From Ethanoligenens harbinense YUAN-3 (GTDB taxonomy: Bacteria; Bacillota; Clostridia; Oscillospirales; Ethanoligenentaceae), in NCBI RefSeq assembly GCF_000178115.2, contig NC_014828.1:2555501-2619500 (forward strand): a DNA stretch of 64,000 nt, in the 5' to 3' direction. Position 1 is the first letter of the stretch, and every line of letters starts with the position of its first letter. Below, one piece after another: positions 8,162 to 19,274 of this stretch. The notes beneath the pieces are model-generated. The model saw nothing but the letters and a program-made list of their open reading frames with translations, made no database searches and was not told where the DNA came from. The position numbers were made by a program, and so were the translations under genes.

Positions 8162-11068
8162 ATGCTCACTCCGATCAGTTTCAACGGCGTAGCGCTTAAC
8201 GACGGATTTTTTTCCAGCGACCTGCGCGGCGCGTTCGACGCGGACAAGACCCTCACCACAAATGATATTCTCGACGACGGGCAGGTGTTTGGGCGCAGCA
8301 AAGTCGCCCCACGCAAGCTGGTGCTGCAGATCGTGGCCGGTGCGCACGACCTCGCCCGGCTCGCCGTGCTCAACCGGATGGCGGCCGGCAACGCGCTCAA
8401 GCCCCTGGTGATCGACACCGACTTCGGCCGGCTGATCGGCTACGCGGAGGTGACGGGCTTTGGCTGGAGCAGCGACACGCCGCTGCTCTCCACCGTGCAG
8501 CTCACCATGCCCGACCCGCACTGGTACACCCTGCGGGCCGACACGCTTTCACTCGAGCCGCATATCGACAACGGCGTAATCTTCACCGGCGGCGCCTGGT
8601 GCGCCGCCATCGAGAGCTGGCTCGCCGCGCATTACCAGTTTCTCACCACCTATACCCGTGCCCAGATCCCCAACGCCCTCAACGAGACGGATCTGGTCTC
8701 GGCGCAGTTCCGGATGGCATCCGGCACAGGCGTCTATTTCGCACCGGGCAGCGGCACCACGGAAGGGGAATTTCTGCTATTGCGCGGCATGCTGGACACC
8801 TACCTCTCCACCGGCGACGGCAAATGGCTCACCTTCGCGCGCAGCGTGGCCGCCCGCATGATGGACGTGCTGTTCGACGGGGAAAACCTGCCCGCCGTGT
8901 TCGACGGACAGACCTATCGCCTGCCCACCTGGCTGTTCGACGTCAAAGCGGATTTCACCTCCGAGGTGTTCTACCTCGACCGGCAGGTGACGTTTGCAAA
9001 CGGCGTGGCCACATTCACAGCGCAGCACGCGGCGCGCAGAGTCTTTTCCGTGCGCGCGCCGGACGCCACCCTCCAGTGGCCCAACCCATTCTCCCGGATC
9101 ACCGGCACGCAGTACGCCGTCGCATCCTGCGCCACCGACGGCGCGTCCACCTTCACCGTGATGCTGGAAGACACGTCGTTTTCCGGCCCCGCGCTTGTGG
9201 CCTACAGCGATCTGGGCGGCCCCGTCATCCCCAAAAACAGCACCTATGAGGCATGGCCCGTCTGGCGGCCGCTCGAACCGACCGAGATTTCCTGCGCGGT
9301 GGACAGCCTCTGGTGGCTTTATGATTGCTTCGACCGGCTCTCCCGTTCCACCGGCGAATCCGGATGGAGCGACGCCTGCGCCTATCTGCGGCAGGTAATC
9401 CCGTCCGCCGTGCGCGTTGACGATTTTGACGACTGGTTCGACGCCAGCACCGGCACCGACGACCCGTTCGACCTTGCGGGCACCTACTGGCAAACCAGCC
9501 GGGACGGCGCATCCGTCTCGCGCAACATGACCACCGGCGCGGTGGATATCCGGATACCCACGGGCAGCGGGTTCGCGCAGTATGGCAACGGCGCGCTGGC
9601 CGACACCTGGAGCACAAACAATTACCTGGAACTGGAGATCGCCTCCACGCTCGCGGGCATTGTCCGCATCGACATCGACCCCACCACGTCCTACGATGCA
9701 AACACCCGTTACTCCGCCGTCGCGGCGCTGGACGGCAGCGGTGTTCCGCAAACGGTCACGCTCCGCCTGTCCGATTTCCTCCTGTCCGCCGGCCTTGTCT
9801 GGGACATGTCCTACAAATCCTCCACCTACGGTGTCAATAAAGACAGTGCCAGCACTGTTTCCGCCACCGCGGCGGCAGACGGCTCATATGTCGCCGCCGC
9901 CTACTCCAAATCGGCAGACGGCTACGCGCAGCTCGAGCCGTATCCGGACGCGACCATTCCCCTCACATCCTGCCCCGCCGTCACCTACGCCTCCGGCGCG
10001 CCATGCAGCCTGCGTCTCACCGACGCCGCCGGGTGGTACTGGTATTATCCCCTGCCCGCCGCATCCGTCAAAACCACCGTCACGCCCGCCCTGTCGGCGT
10101 TCACGACAAGCGGCTACCAGCCCTCGAACGGCACGCCGCCCTCCGTGTTCACCGGTGCCATCCGGGCCGTCGTGTTCGATTTCACCGCGTCCGGCGGCAC
10201 GTTCACACTCTACCGGCTGGGCACGGCGCAAAGCCCCGCAGTCGGGGTTGCCATCGCCAACGCGGCGGTGTACGTGGACAATTCCGCCGCGCAGACCATC
10301 AGCGTCTACCGCCTGCGCTTTCTGCCGCAAAAAGTCATTCCCTACACGCCGTATGTCGCGCCGTTCACCGTCAACCTGCTGCATGGTTCCATCGTCACCT
10401 GGCGCGGCATGCCCTACACCGGCTACCAGGCGCCCTATATCTGGCAGGCCATCGGCGATCCGGCCGGCGTGGCCACCGTGCTGCAATTCCTCAGCGACGC
10501 GCAGGACGCCTACGAAGCCGCCACCGGCGTGCGCGGGCCGTTCGCGCCCTGCTATGTGTGGAACCGGTGGGACGCGGCGGCCTACGGCACGCCCGGCACC
10601 TGGACCTGGAACGGCCCCGACCCCAACACCTTCTGGGGCGGGTTTCAGTACCGGGCGCTCGAAGCGGCCGCCCGCGCGCTGGAAAACGACCCCGCGCTCC
10701 CTGCGGCGGCGCGCATCGTCTCCGATTTTCTCACGATGGTCGCCCGGTACTGGCCGTCCGCCGACATGTATCCCCTCACGGCTTTCCCCCAAAGCGGCCC
10801 GCCCACCGGCGCCTACGACGATCCGCACGGCGCGGCGCTGCTCCTGCGCGCTGCCATCCGCGCCTACAATTCGCGCAAAGTGCCCGACCTGCTCACCCAG
10901 CCGCTCATTCTGCGCTGCATGGCCTATCTGAACCGGCTCTATGTGTCGGATAACCAGAGCGAGGTCTGCGGCACCTGGTCCACCGACGGCGACTGGTATG
11001 CGTATTGGAGCGGCGAACTGCTCTCCGCGCTCTCGATGGCGCACGATTATTTCAAAGCCACAGTCTGA
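8162..11068 (+). CDS. Phage distal-tail-like protein fused to a large helical-barrel, glycosidase-like region
   Basis: 968 residues. The first ~135 residues follow the siphovirus distal tail (Dit, Sipho_tail) pattern: a start in PISFNGVALNDGFF, the DGQVFGRSKVAPRKLVLQI strand block and the ending QLTMPDPHWYTL. The rest has helical segments near 150-230 and 840-960 that look like halves of an alpha/alpha toroid (EGEFLLLRGMLDTYLSTGDGKWL; FQYRALEAAARALE), with beta-rich insertions between. Such folds occur in glycoside hydrolases; I could not assign catalytic residues. I start at 8162 because AAAGGAGG lies 8 bases upstream. No capsid, terminase or other tail gene is near, so this is an orphan. 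A Mor-family gene follows after 32 bases. Composition is very GC-rich. Confidence 0.7.
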   Translation: MLTPISFNGVALNDGFFSSDLRGAFDADKTLTTNDILDDGQVFGRSKVAPRKLVLQIVAGAHDLARLAVLNRMAAGNALKPLVIDTDFGRLIGYAEVTGFGWSSDTPLLSTVQLTMPDPHWYTLRADTLSLEPHIDNGVIFTGGAWCAAIESWLAAHYQFLTTYTRAQIPNALNETDLVSAQFRMASGTGVYFAPGSGTTEGEFLLLRGMLDTYLSTGDGKWLTFARSVAARMMDVLFDGENLPAVFDGQTYRLPTWLFDVKADFTSEVFYLDRQVTFANGVATFTAQHAARRVFSVRAPDATLQWPNPFSRITGTQYAVASCATDGASTFTVMLEDTSFSGPALVAYSDLGGPVIPKNSTYEAWPVWRPLEPTEISCAVDSLWWLYDCFDRLSRSTGESGWSDACAYLRQVIPSAVRVDDFDDWFDASTGTDDPFDLAGTYWQTSRDGASVSRNMTTGAVDIRIPTGSGFAQYGNGALADTWSTNNYLELEIASTLAGIVRIDIDPTTSYDANTRYSAVAALDGSGVPQTVTLRLSDFLLSAGLVWDMSYKSSTYGVNKDSASTVSATAAADGSYVAAAYSKSADGYAQLEPYPDATIPLTSCPAVTYASGAPCSLRLTDAAGWYWYYPLPAASVKTTVTPALSAFTTSGYQPSNGTPPSVFTGAIRAVVFDFTASGGTFTLYRLGTAQSPAVGVAIANAAVYVDNSAAQTISVYRLRFLPQKVIPYTPYVAPFTVNLLHGSIVTWRGMPYTGYQAPYIWQAIGDPAGVATVLQFLSDAQDAYEAATGVRGPFAPCYVWNRWDAAAYGTPGTWTWNGPDPNTFWGGFQYRALEAAARALENDPALPAAARIVSDFLTMVARYWPSADMYPLTAFPQSGPPTGAYDDPHGAALLLRAAIRAYNSRKVPDLLTQPLILRCMAYLNRLYVSDNQSEVCGTWSTDGDWYAYWSGELLSALSMAHDYFKATV

Positions 11069-11100
11069 CACACTACGGACATGCAAAAAGGAGGAAAGCC

Positions 11101-11412
11101 ATGGAACTCAGACACATTACCGTTTCCGACCTCAAAGGTGAGCAGCGCGACCTGGCCGAAACGGTCGGGCTGGAAACCTACCTCAAGCTGGTGCGGATCT
11201 TCGGCGGCTGCAATCTTTACATTTATAAAGCCGACACCATCCTGCGCATCGCGCGCGACACAGAAATCCGCCGCCGCTACAACGGCCGCAACCTCCACGA
11301 GCTGGTTGCCGCCTTCGGCATGAGCGAGCGCGCCGTGCGCAAGATTCTCTCCGGCCGCGCATATCCCGCGCGGCGCGTCAAACAGCGCCGCCGGGCGGCA
11401 AGTTCTTCTTGA
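11101..11412 (+). CDS. Mor-family transcriptional regulator (module A)
   Basis: A 103-residue protein resembling the Mor activator of phage Mu: an N-terminal dimerisation part (GEQRDLAETVGLETYLKLV, FGGCNLYIYKADTIL) and a C-terminal helix-turn-helix (NLHELVAAFGMSERAVRKIL), ending in a basic tail. AAAGGAGG precedes the start. It shares the block GGCNLYIYKADTIL exactly with the protein at 25981, and both lie beside an XRE-ImmA pair. It probably activates a middle promoter in this module; the target is unknown. Confidence 0.82.
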   Translation: MELRHITVSDLKGEQRDLAETVGLETYLKLVRIFGGCNLYIYKADTILRIARDTEIRRRYNGRNLHELVAAFGMSERAVRKILSGRAYPARRVKQRRRAASSS

Positions 11413-11418
11413 ACGGTA

Positions 11419-11468
11419 CCCAAAAGCCGCGCACAGCTTCCGCCATGCACGGCTTTTGGGTTGTTTTA
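11419..11468 (+). terminator. Terminator after the module A Mor gene
   Basis: A perfect 11-bp stem, CCCAAAAGCCG (11419-11429) with CGGCTTTTGGG (11450-11460), is followed by TTGTTTTA. Confidence 0.75.
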
Positions 11469-11483
11469 CGGTATCAGGTTGGT

Positions 11484-14102
<2,619 letters not shown>

Positions 14103-14158
14103 ACCCATTCCTCCTCTGCGCCGCATGCGGCGGCGGATCTTTTTGCACCTTTGCATGC

Positions 14159-14188
14159 AGTATAGCACTTTGGTCAGATAAAGTCAAA
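14159..14188 (-). promoter_or_regulatory. clpB promoter with overlapping CtsR box
   Basis: On the minus strand the -35 is TTGACT (14182-14187) and the -10 TATACT (14159-14164), with a 17-bp spacer. On the plus strand 14172-14188 reads GGTCAGA-TAA-AGTCAAA, matching the CtsR consensus RGTCAAA-NAN-RGTCAAA with one mismatch. The operator covers the -35, so binding would block RNA polymerase. No ctsR gene is in the window. Confidence 0.8.
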
Positions 14189-14309
14189 CTGCATTTTTGC
14201 CCTGTGTCTCCTTTTTGCGCCGAAAACTGCACTGGTAAAAACCTGTGCTGTCTTTTCGCTTTTCCTCTTTCATTTTCGCCCGTTTTTGCATGCACATACG
14301 CATAGAAAT

Positions 14310-14347
14310 GTAGAAAAGAAACAGCGCGCGGCATGCGCCGCGCACTG
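14310..14347 (-). terminator. Terminator of the levansucrase gene
   Basis: CAGCGCGCGGC (14322-14332) and GCCGCGCACTG (14337-14347) form an 11-bp stem with one mismatch. On the minus strand it is followed by TTTCTTTTC. Confidence 0.65.
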
Positions 14348-14407
14348 TAAAAAAGAAAAAAGGGGGAAGGAAGATGGATTCGCTCAGAAGAAATGGTCCG
14401 CCGGATT

Positions 14408-15865
14408 TCACCGGCGGTGCTGGTCGCCGTCGATCGTCAACTGACCCTGCGCCAGAAGACCGCCCTGCACCACGCTTGTGTGGTTGCCCAGAATGCTGAG
14501 CAGAAAGCTGGGTGCAAAAGAGGAATGATGCTCCGTGGAAATACTGCGGTTGGTGATGTAGCTGGTGACGACCACATTGTTGCCCTTTTCCTGCGGGATG
14601 GCATAGTAGGAATAGGTAAAGGTCGGGTCGTAATAATTCTTGTCCATGTGCAACACCAGGCCGCTGTCGTTGAGCGGCTTATAGGAGCCGGTGAGTGAAT
14701 TGGAGGAATACCCCAGCATGTAGATATCTTTGGCACCGATACCGTCAATGGTCATCTTCGAGCCGCGGGAATCGGTGAACAGATACCAGCGCCCGTTGAG
14801 TTTGAACACGTTTGCGCGCTCGATCTCATCGGTCACCGTATTGGAGGTGATAAGCGGCTTCATCACCGTCTTGAGAGAATAATCGTCGTTGAGCTCGATG
14901 ATGCCCAGTGCGCCGTTGGCAACAGCGGCCGCGTCCTTGGACGGGCTGTTCAGGAGCTTGTCCTTTTCGGTCTGGAAGAAACGGAAGGAGCCGCCGTAAT
15001 ACGCCTGGTTGAACAGGGAATCTTCGCCCTGATAGCCGTCGGTCGTACCGGTATTGGCTTCAAACACCAGGTATTTATGGCCGTTGTCCTCCACATAGTG
15101 CGGGTCGCGCAGGGTGTGGTTGTCACCCGGCGTCACCTGCCCCTGCATCACGTTCTGGTAAATGGTGCCGTCTCCTCCATCGAAAACGGATTTGAGATCC
15201 TGCACGCCATCGACTTTGATTGTGGACGCATCCGGCTGTGAGAGATTGACCTGTGCGGTCGTCAGCGTCTGCTTGCCATACAGCCCGTTGGCCAGATCAA
15301 ATGCGCCGCGGTCGGTATAGAACAGCCGCACCTTGTTGTCCGCCGTCAGTGTCGCAGAACCCGACCACTCTTCCGTCTGCTGGGCCAGTATGGGATCGCC
15401 CGTGTATTTGTCGCTGTCTTGAAAGACACGGCCCGCGCACTTCCAACTGTCGATGGAGGTCTCGCCGTCTTTCTGGTAGAACAGATAAATGTGCGTATCC
15501 CACGCGCGGCTGGGGTCGCCCACCAGCGCGAACACGAGATGATATCCGTTGTAGGTTGCGACCGTGCCGTCCGGGCTCTGCAACGGCCAACTGTCCCAAA
15601 CATCCAGATCGACCGGGTTGCCGTTTTCATCCGGCCCCTGCACATGCAGGTTTTTAAGTGTAGACGCGTCGAATTCGGGCACTTCAAATTGTGCGCTGGA
15701 CTGCTGGCCGGGAATTTGGGACATATCATAGCGCGTAATGTGGGAAATACCGTAGGTGTTGTTATAGTCCGCCGTCTGTGCCATTGCAAACGGCGAAGCC
15801 AGCATCGCCGTTCCAAGCAGGATGGTACTGGAAATCGCCAGCCGTGCAAGTGCTCGTTTTTTCAT
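14408..15865 (-). CDS. sacB: Secreted levansucrase (GH68)
   Basis: A 485-residue exported enzyme that transfers fructose from sucrose to build levan or hydrolyses sucrose. A signal peptide covers about residues 1-29 (MKKRALARLA, ending AMAQ). The GH68 active-site motifs are intact: nucleophile Asp91 in DVWDSWP, transition-state stabiliser Asp254 in RDPHY, and acid/base Glu349 in DEIER, followed by ANVFKLNGRWYLF. Length is normal for Gram-positive levansucrases. The start is set by GGAGGAAA just upstream; the frame extends further but lacks a site. An orphan LytTR response regulator lies immediately upstream on the same strand and may control it. Confidence 0.95.
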   Translation of the reverse strand: MKKRALARLAISSTILLGTAMLASPFAMAQTADYNNTYGISHITRYDMSQIPGQQSSAQFEVPEFDASTLKNLHVQGPDENGNPVDLDVWDSWPLQSPDGTVATYNGYHLVFALVGDPSRAWDTHIYLFYQKDGETSIDSWKCAGRVFQDSDKYTGDPILAQQTEEWSGSATLTADNKVRLFYTDRGAFDLANGLYGKQTLTTAQVNLSQPDASTIKVDGVQDLKSVFDGGDGTIYQNVMQGQVTPGDNHTLRDPHYVEDNGHKYLVFEANTGTTDGYQGEDSLFNQAYYGGSFRFFQTEKDKLLNSPSKDAAAVANGALGIIELNDDYSLKTVMKPLITSNTVTDEIERANVFKLNGRWYLFTDSRGSKMTIDGIGAKDIYMLGYSSNSLTGSYKPLNDSGLVLHMDKNYYDPTFTYSYYAIPQEKGNNVVVTSYITNRSISTEHHSSFAPSFLLSILGNHTSVVQGGLLAQGQLTIDGDQHRR

Positions 15866-16081
15866 GTTTTCTCCTCCGTTTTCACAGTCGTCGTTTTCTA
15901 TCTTCCATCGCGGGCTGCGGGCGGGATTCACCTCCTCAGCGCGGAAATGGTATCGATTCCATATTCGCCGCATGTCCGCAGATGGTTTCTATTTCCAGTA
16001 TATAAATTTCCAGAAAAAAGAAAACCAGTTTTTCCCAAAAAGCGCGAAAAACAGCATATAAACGGATTTATTGTTGAAATA

Positions 16082-16160
16082 TGTATAATCGTGGCGAATT
16101 TTTCTAGTTTTATGCCAAGCTATTGCCAATTTCCAGTTTTATGTATTTTACATAAAACTG
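16082..16160 (-). promoter_or_regulatory. Putative activated promoter and repeat sites upstream of levansucrase
   Basis: The minus-strand -10 TATACA (16082-16087) has no good -35. Instead a repeat, TTCYAGTTTTATG on the plus strand, lies at 16102-16114 and 16131-16143. The second copy is part of a perfect inverted repeat, CAGTTTTATGTA (16134-16145) with TACATAAAACTG (16149-16160). Weak -35 plus upstream repeats fits an activator-dependent promoter. Binding by the adjacent LytTR regulator is inference. The inverted repeat might instead end the regulator transcript. Confidence 0.45.
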
Positions 16161-16895
16161 TTAACACTCCGTCTCGGATTTTTCAAACAACCGCAGTACA
16201 TTGTCCTTGTATTTGTTCCCAAGCAGTGCGATTTCCGGATAGTTATCGAAATGGATATTCCAGGACGTGAGCGCATAGCGCTCAATGCTGCGGATATACC
16301 GCAGGTTGACCGCGTAGGATTTATGCGTCTGGATAATGTCCGGGCTGTTAATGTGCCGCAGCACATCCTTGAGCGGCATGCGGTTGAGACGGAACACCTG
16401 CTCAGCCGTATGGATGGTGCAGGCGCGCGCGTTGATCTCCAGGAAAATAATCTCATCCACGTAGACTTTGAACGCCTTATTCCCATTGCGGAACAGGCGA
16501 AACGGCCGCTCCGGCCCGGCGGCCCGCCCCTCGCCCAGCAGCAGCCGCACCGTTTCCCGCATCCGGCCCGCGTCATAGGGCTTGATGAAAAAATCGTAAC
16601 AGTGGATTTGTTGGAACGCTTCGGGTATCCCATCGGCATATTGGCTGATGAACAGGATCCATGTCAGCCGGCAGAGCGACAGCTTCCTGATCTCCGCGGC
16701 GCAATGCAGGCCGGAACCGTTCTTCAATTGAGTGTCGATCACAAACAATGCAATAGTTGTCGTCTGCGCGATGCGCAGGGCCTCTTCTTCCGTTTCGGCC
16801 TCATACACGTTCATCCGCGCCGGGACCTCCGGCAGGAGTGCGCGAAATTGTTCTCTTTCTGCTTGCGATGCCGCCGCCAGAAGAATGTTAAGCAT
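16161..16895 (-). CDS. LytTR-type response regulator (orphan)
   Basis: A 244-residue cytoplasmic regulator. Residues 1-120 form a receiver domain with the phosphorylation site Asp54 in FVIDTQLKNGSG and the conserved lysine in FIKPYD. Residues about 140-240 are a LytTR DNA-binding domain (VDEIIFLEINARACTIHT, LKDVLRHI, IQTHKSYAVNLRYIRSIE). Members such as AgrA and VirR bind direct repeats upstream of extracellular-product genes. No histidine kinase is adjacent. The gene ends about 295 bases before levansucrase on the same strand, making levansucrase the natural candidate target. Confidence 0.88.
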   Translation of the reverse strand: MLNILLAAASQAEREQFRALLPEVPARMNVYEAETEEEALRIAQTTTIALFVIDTQLKNGSGLHCAAEIRKLSLCRLTWILFISQYADGIPEAFQQIHCYDFFIKPYDAGRMRETVRLLLGEGRAAGPERPFRLFRNGNKAFKVYVDEIIFLEINARACTIHTAEQVFRLNRMPLKDVLRHINSPDIIQTHKSYAVNLRYIRSIERYALTSWNIHFDNYPEIALLGNKYKDNVLRLFEKSETEC

Positions 16896-16940
16896 TCAAT
16901 CGCCTCATTTACAGGATTCTCCCGCCGTATGTTCTATCAA

Positions 16941-16969
16941 AAAAGGCCGCCTCAAGCAGGCGGCCAAAA
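16941..16969 (-). terminator. Stem-loop with minus-strand T-run upstream of the response regulator
   Basis: A perfect 8-bp stem GGCCGCCT (16945-16952) with AGGCGGCC (16958-16965) has a poly-T on the minus strand side (A-run 16939-16944). It separates the uppP transcript from the regulator gene. Confidence 0.7.
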
Positions 16970-17105
16970 GTATAGAATGTCGGGCGGTGAAATAGTTACA
17001 AAATGGTATCATTCTAGAAACATTTTCATTAAATATACCGGGTTTCCTGTAAAATGTCAATCCATTATACGGTCAAATCATTTCATAAATATTGGAAATA
17101 CATGC

Positions 17106-17184
17106 AAAAGCCCCCGGCGGGATGCATATCCGGGCACCAGCAACAGCCGGCATGTGGCGGGGTTTCCGCAGCATACCGGCTGTT
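17106..17184 (-). other. Two stem-loops downstream of uppP
   Basis: Within the 342-base gap between the regulator and uppP, 17145-17181 folds into a hairpin (AGCCGG..CCGGCT, extended by ATG and GCGG pairs). 17110-17135 forms a second, imperfect GC stem with minus-strand TTTT at 17106-17109. Read on the minus strand they look like a structured uppP 3' end with a terminator. The rest of the gap (16970-17100) is AT-rich with nothing I can name. Confidence 0.4.
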
Positions 17185-17237
17185 TTCACACACGATGTCT
17201 ACTTATTCCAACAGGCAGCCCCTGCCGAAAACGCCGC

Positions 17238-18071
17238 TCAGTGCAGCACGCCGGCCGCCACGCAGATGAGCATCACGATACCCACGGCGATGCGGTAATA
17301 CCCAAACACGCGCAGCGGTTTCTTTTTCAAAAAACCGATGAATTTCTTCACCACGATGAGCGCCACGATGAACGCCACTACGAAACCGAGCACCAGCGCG
17401 GCCACTTCGATACCGCTCAGCTTCATTTTGGCGTCGAGCAGCGAATAAGCCGACGCGCCGAACATCGTGGGGATCGCCAGAAAAAAGGTGTAATCCGCGG
17501 CGGCCACGGTGGTCAGTCCCACGACCCAGCCGCCGATGATGGTAGACGCCGAGCGCGAAAAACCGGGCCACAGAAACGAGAGGCACTGGAAGACGCCGAC
17601 CATAAAGCCTTCTTTGATGCCCACGTCCTCCATCCGGCGCACTTTTCCCTTGTGGCCAAACGCCCGCTCAAAGTAGATCAGCGCGATGCCGCCCACCACC
17701 AGGGACAGAGCCACCGGCAGCGGATACATCAGCAGCTTACCGATCTTTTTATAAAACAGCACCGCCACGATCACCGTAGGTACCAGCGAAGCGATGATGG
17801 CCAGCGCAAGCCGCAGTCCGTACTGGCCGGGCTTAAAGTTCCGGAACACATCGAGAATGCGCTTGCGGAACAGCACCACCACCGCGAGGATGGCGCCGAA
17901 CTGAATGACAATTTCAAACAGCGTGAAAAATTTTGCATATGGGCCGCTGTCGGTACCCATGAACGCACCGACCAGGATCATATGCCCAGTGGAAGAAATG
18001 GGAAGAAATTCCGTGATGCCCTCAACGATGCCGAGGATGAGCGCCTTGAGCAGCAGAAGCAGATTAGCCAT
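17238..18071 (-). CDS. uppP: Undecaprenyl-diphosphatase UppP (BacA)
   Basis: A 277-residue integral membrane phosphatase that recycles undecaprenyl pyrophosphate to the monophosphate lipid carrier used for peptidoglycan and other glycans. The family motifs are present: ALILGIVEGITEFLPISSTGHMIL near the N-terminus (catalytic Glu region) and FLWPGFSRSASTIIGG (PGxSRS). Seven to eight hydrophobic helices span the protein. The start at 18071 gives the usual beginning; an upstream in-frame extension lacks support. High expression of this family gives bacitracin resistance. Monocistronic and divergent from nadA. Confidence 0.95.
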   Translation of the reverse strand: MANLLLLLKALILGIVEGITEFLPISSTGHMILVGAFMGTDSGPYAKFFTLFEIVIQFGAILAVVVLFRKRILDVFRNFKPGQYGLRLALAIIASLVPTVIVAVLFYKKIGKLLMYPLPVALSLVVGGIALIYFERAFGHKGKVRRMEDVGIKEGFMVGVFQCLSFLWPGFSRSASTIIGGWVVGLTTVAAADYTFFLAIPTMFGASAYSLLDAKMKLSGIEVAALVLGFVVAFIVALIVVKKFIGFLKKKPLRVFGYYRIAVGIVMLICVAAGVLH

Positions 18072-18246
18072 GCAAACAGTCCCTTCAAAATCCGTATCAG
18101 TCGTCGCAGCGGCGCGCCACAAAGACACAACAGCCGCACCGGTTTCTATTATACCGGGTATCACACGCATTGGCAATCTTTTGGGTTCATAAGTTTACCG
18201 CCCATATGGCGCACGGCTTCCCGAGGCGGCCTCGGCAATTCTGCAA

Positions 18247-18354
18247 TTGAAAAAAGTGAATTTCATGGTATAATAACTTGCGAAGCAGGTCGTTTCCTGC
18301 GCAACTTCCACACTTTTTTCCACATCGTTCCCACGGGGGCAGCCCCGCGGGAAC
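18247..18354 (+). promoter_or_regulatory. nadA-mnmA promoter and leader hairpin
   Basis: TTGAAA (18247-18252), a 16-bp spacer and TATAAT (18269-18274). About 50 bases downstream the leader holds a GC hairpin, GTTCCC (18327-18332) with GGGAAC (18349-18354) and inner GGGG/CCCC pairs, ending 21 bases before the nadA start. It lacks a T-run, so any effect would be on translation or RNA stability. Confidence 0.6.
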
Positions 18355-18374
18355 TGCACAGAAGGAATTGATAT

Positions 18375-19274
18375 ATGGAACTGATTCAGGAAATCCGGCG
18401 CCTGAAAGCCGAGCGCGGCGCCGTCATCGTGGCACACAATTATCAGATCGACGAAGTGCAGGACATCGCCGATCATGTCGGCGATTCGTTCTACCTGAGC
18501 AAGATCTGCGCCGGATCCGATGCTTCCACCATTGTGTTCTGCGGCGTGCGCTTCATGGCTGAGAGCGCCAAGATCCTTTCTCCCGAAAAGACCGTGCTGC
18601 TGCCCGAGGCGCACGCGGGCTGCCCCATGGCCGATTCCATCACGCCCGAGGACGTGCGCAGGCTCAAGGCGGAGCATCCGGGCGCAGCGGTGGTCTGCTA
18701 TATTAACTCCTCTGTGGAGGTCAAGGCCGAGTGCGACATCTGCTGCACCTCCTCCAACGCGGTGCGCATCGTGCGCAGCCTGAAAGAAAACGAGGTCGTG
18801 TTCGTGCCCGATCAGAACCTCGGCAGCTATGTGGCAAAGCAGGTGCCCGAAAAGCGCTTCACGCTGTTCAACGGCTGCTGCGCCACCCACGCGCGTGTGA
18901 CGTTGAACGAACTGCACAGCGCCCGCGCGCTCTATCCCGATGCGCCGGTTGCCGTGCACCCCGAATGCTCGCCCGAAATTGTGAACGCCGCCGATTTTGC
19001 AGGCAGCACCAGCGAAATCATCGACTTCTGCCGCAAAAGCGACGCGAAGCGCATCATCATCGGCACCGAAATGGGCATCCTGCACAAACTCAAACGGGAC
19101 AACCCCGAGAAGGACTTTTACCTGCTCACCCCACGGCTGATCTGTACCAATATGAAGCTGACTTCGCTGCAGAGCGTTTACCGCGCGCTGGCCGAAAACC
19201 GCACGCAGGTCGAGGTGGAGGAATCCATCCGCCTGCGGGCGCGCACCTGTCTGGAAAGGATGTTGCAAGCATGA
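18375..19274 (+). CDS. nadA: Quinolinate synthase A
   Basis: A 299-residue cytoplasmic [4Fe-4S] enzyme condensing iminoaspartate with dihydroxyacetone phosphate to quinolinate in NAD biosynthesis. Hallmarks are the N-terminal VAHNYQIDEVQDIADHVGDS, the cluster cysteines in HAGCPMADS, NGCCATHARV and PRLICTNMK, plus GTEMGILH. Normal length for the short NadA type. AAGGAATTG precedes the start. Neither nadB nor nadC is next to it, which is unusual. Its stop overlaps the mnmA start by 4 bases. Confidence 0.95.
   Translation: MELIQEIRRLKAERGAVIVAHNYQIDEVQDIADHVGDSFYLSKICAGSDASTIVFCGVRFMAESAKILSPEKTVLLPEAHAGCPMADSITPEDVRRLKAEHPGAAVVCYINSSVEVKAECDICCTSSNAVRIVRSLKENEVVFVPDQNLGSYVAKQVPEKRFTLFNGCCATHARVTLNELHSARALYPDAPVAVHPECSPEIVNAADFAGSTSEIIDFCRKSDAKRIIIGTEMGILHKLKRDNPEKDFYLLTPRLICTNMKLTSLQSVYRALAENRTQVEVEESIRLRARTCLERMLQA

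Noticed and set aside
9582-11086. Overlapping long frames on both strands inside the tail-like gene
   Set aside because: Composition is Pro/Arg/Ser or Gly/Val repetitive, as in shadow frames of GC-rich genes; only the 8162 frame has a ribosome binding site and domain signal.
7151-11412. A complete prophage
   Set aside because: No integrase, terminase, portal, capsid, holin or lysin; only repressor, ImmA, one tail-like protein and Mor.
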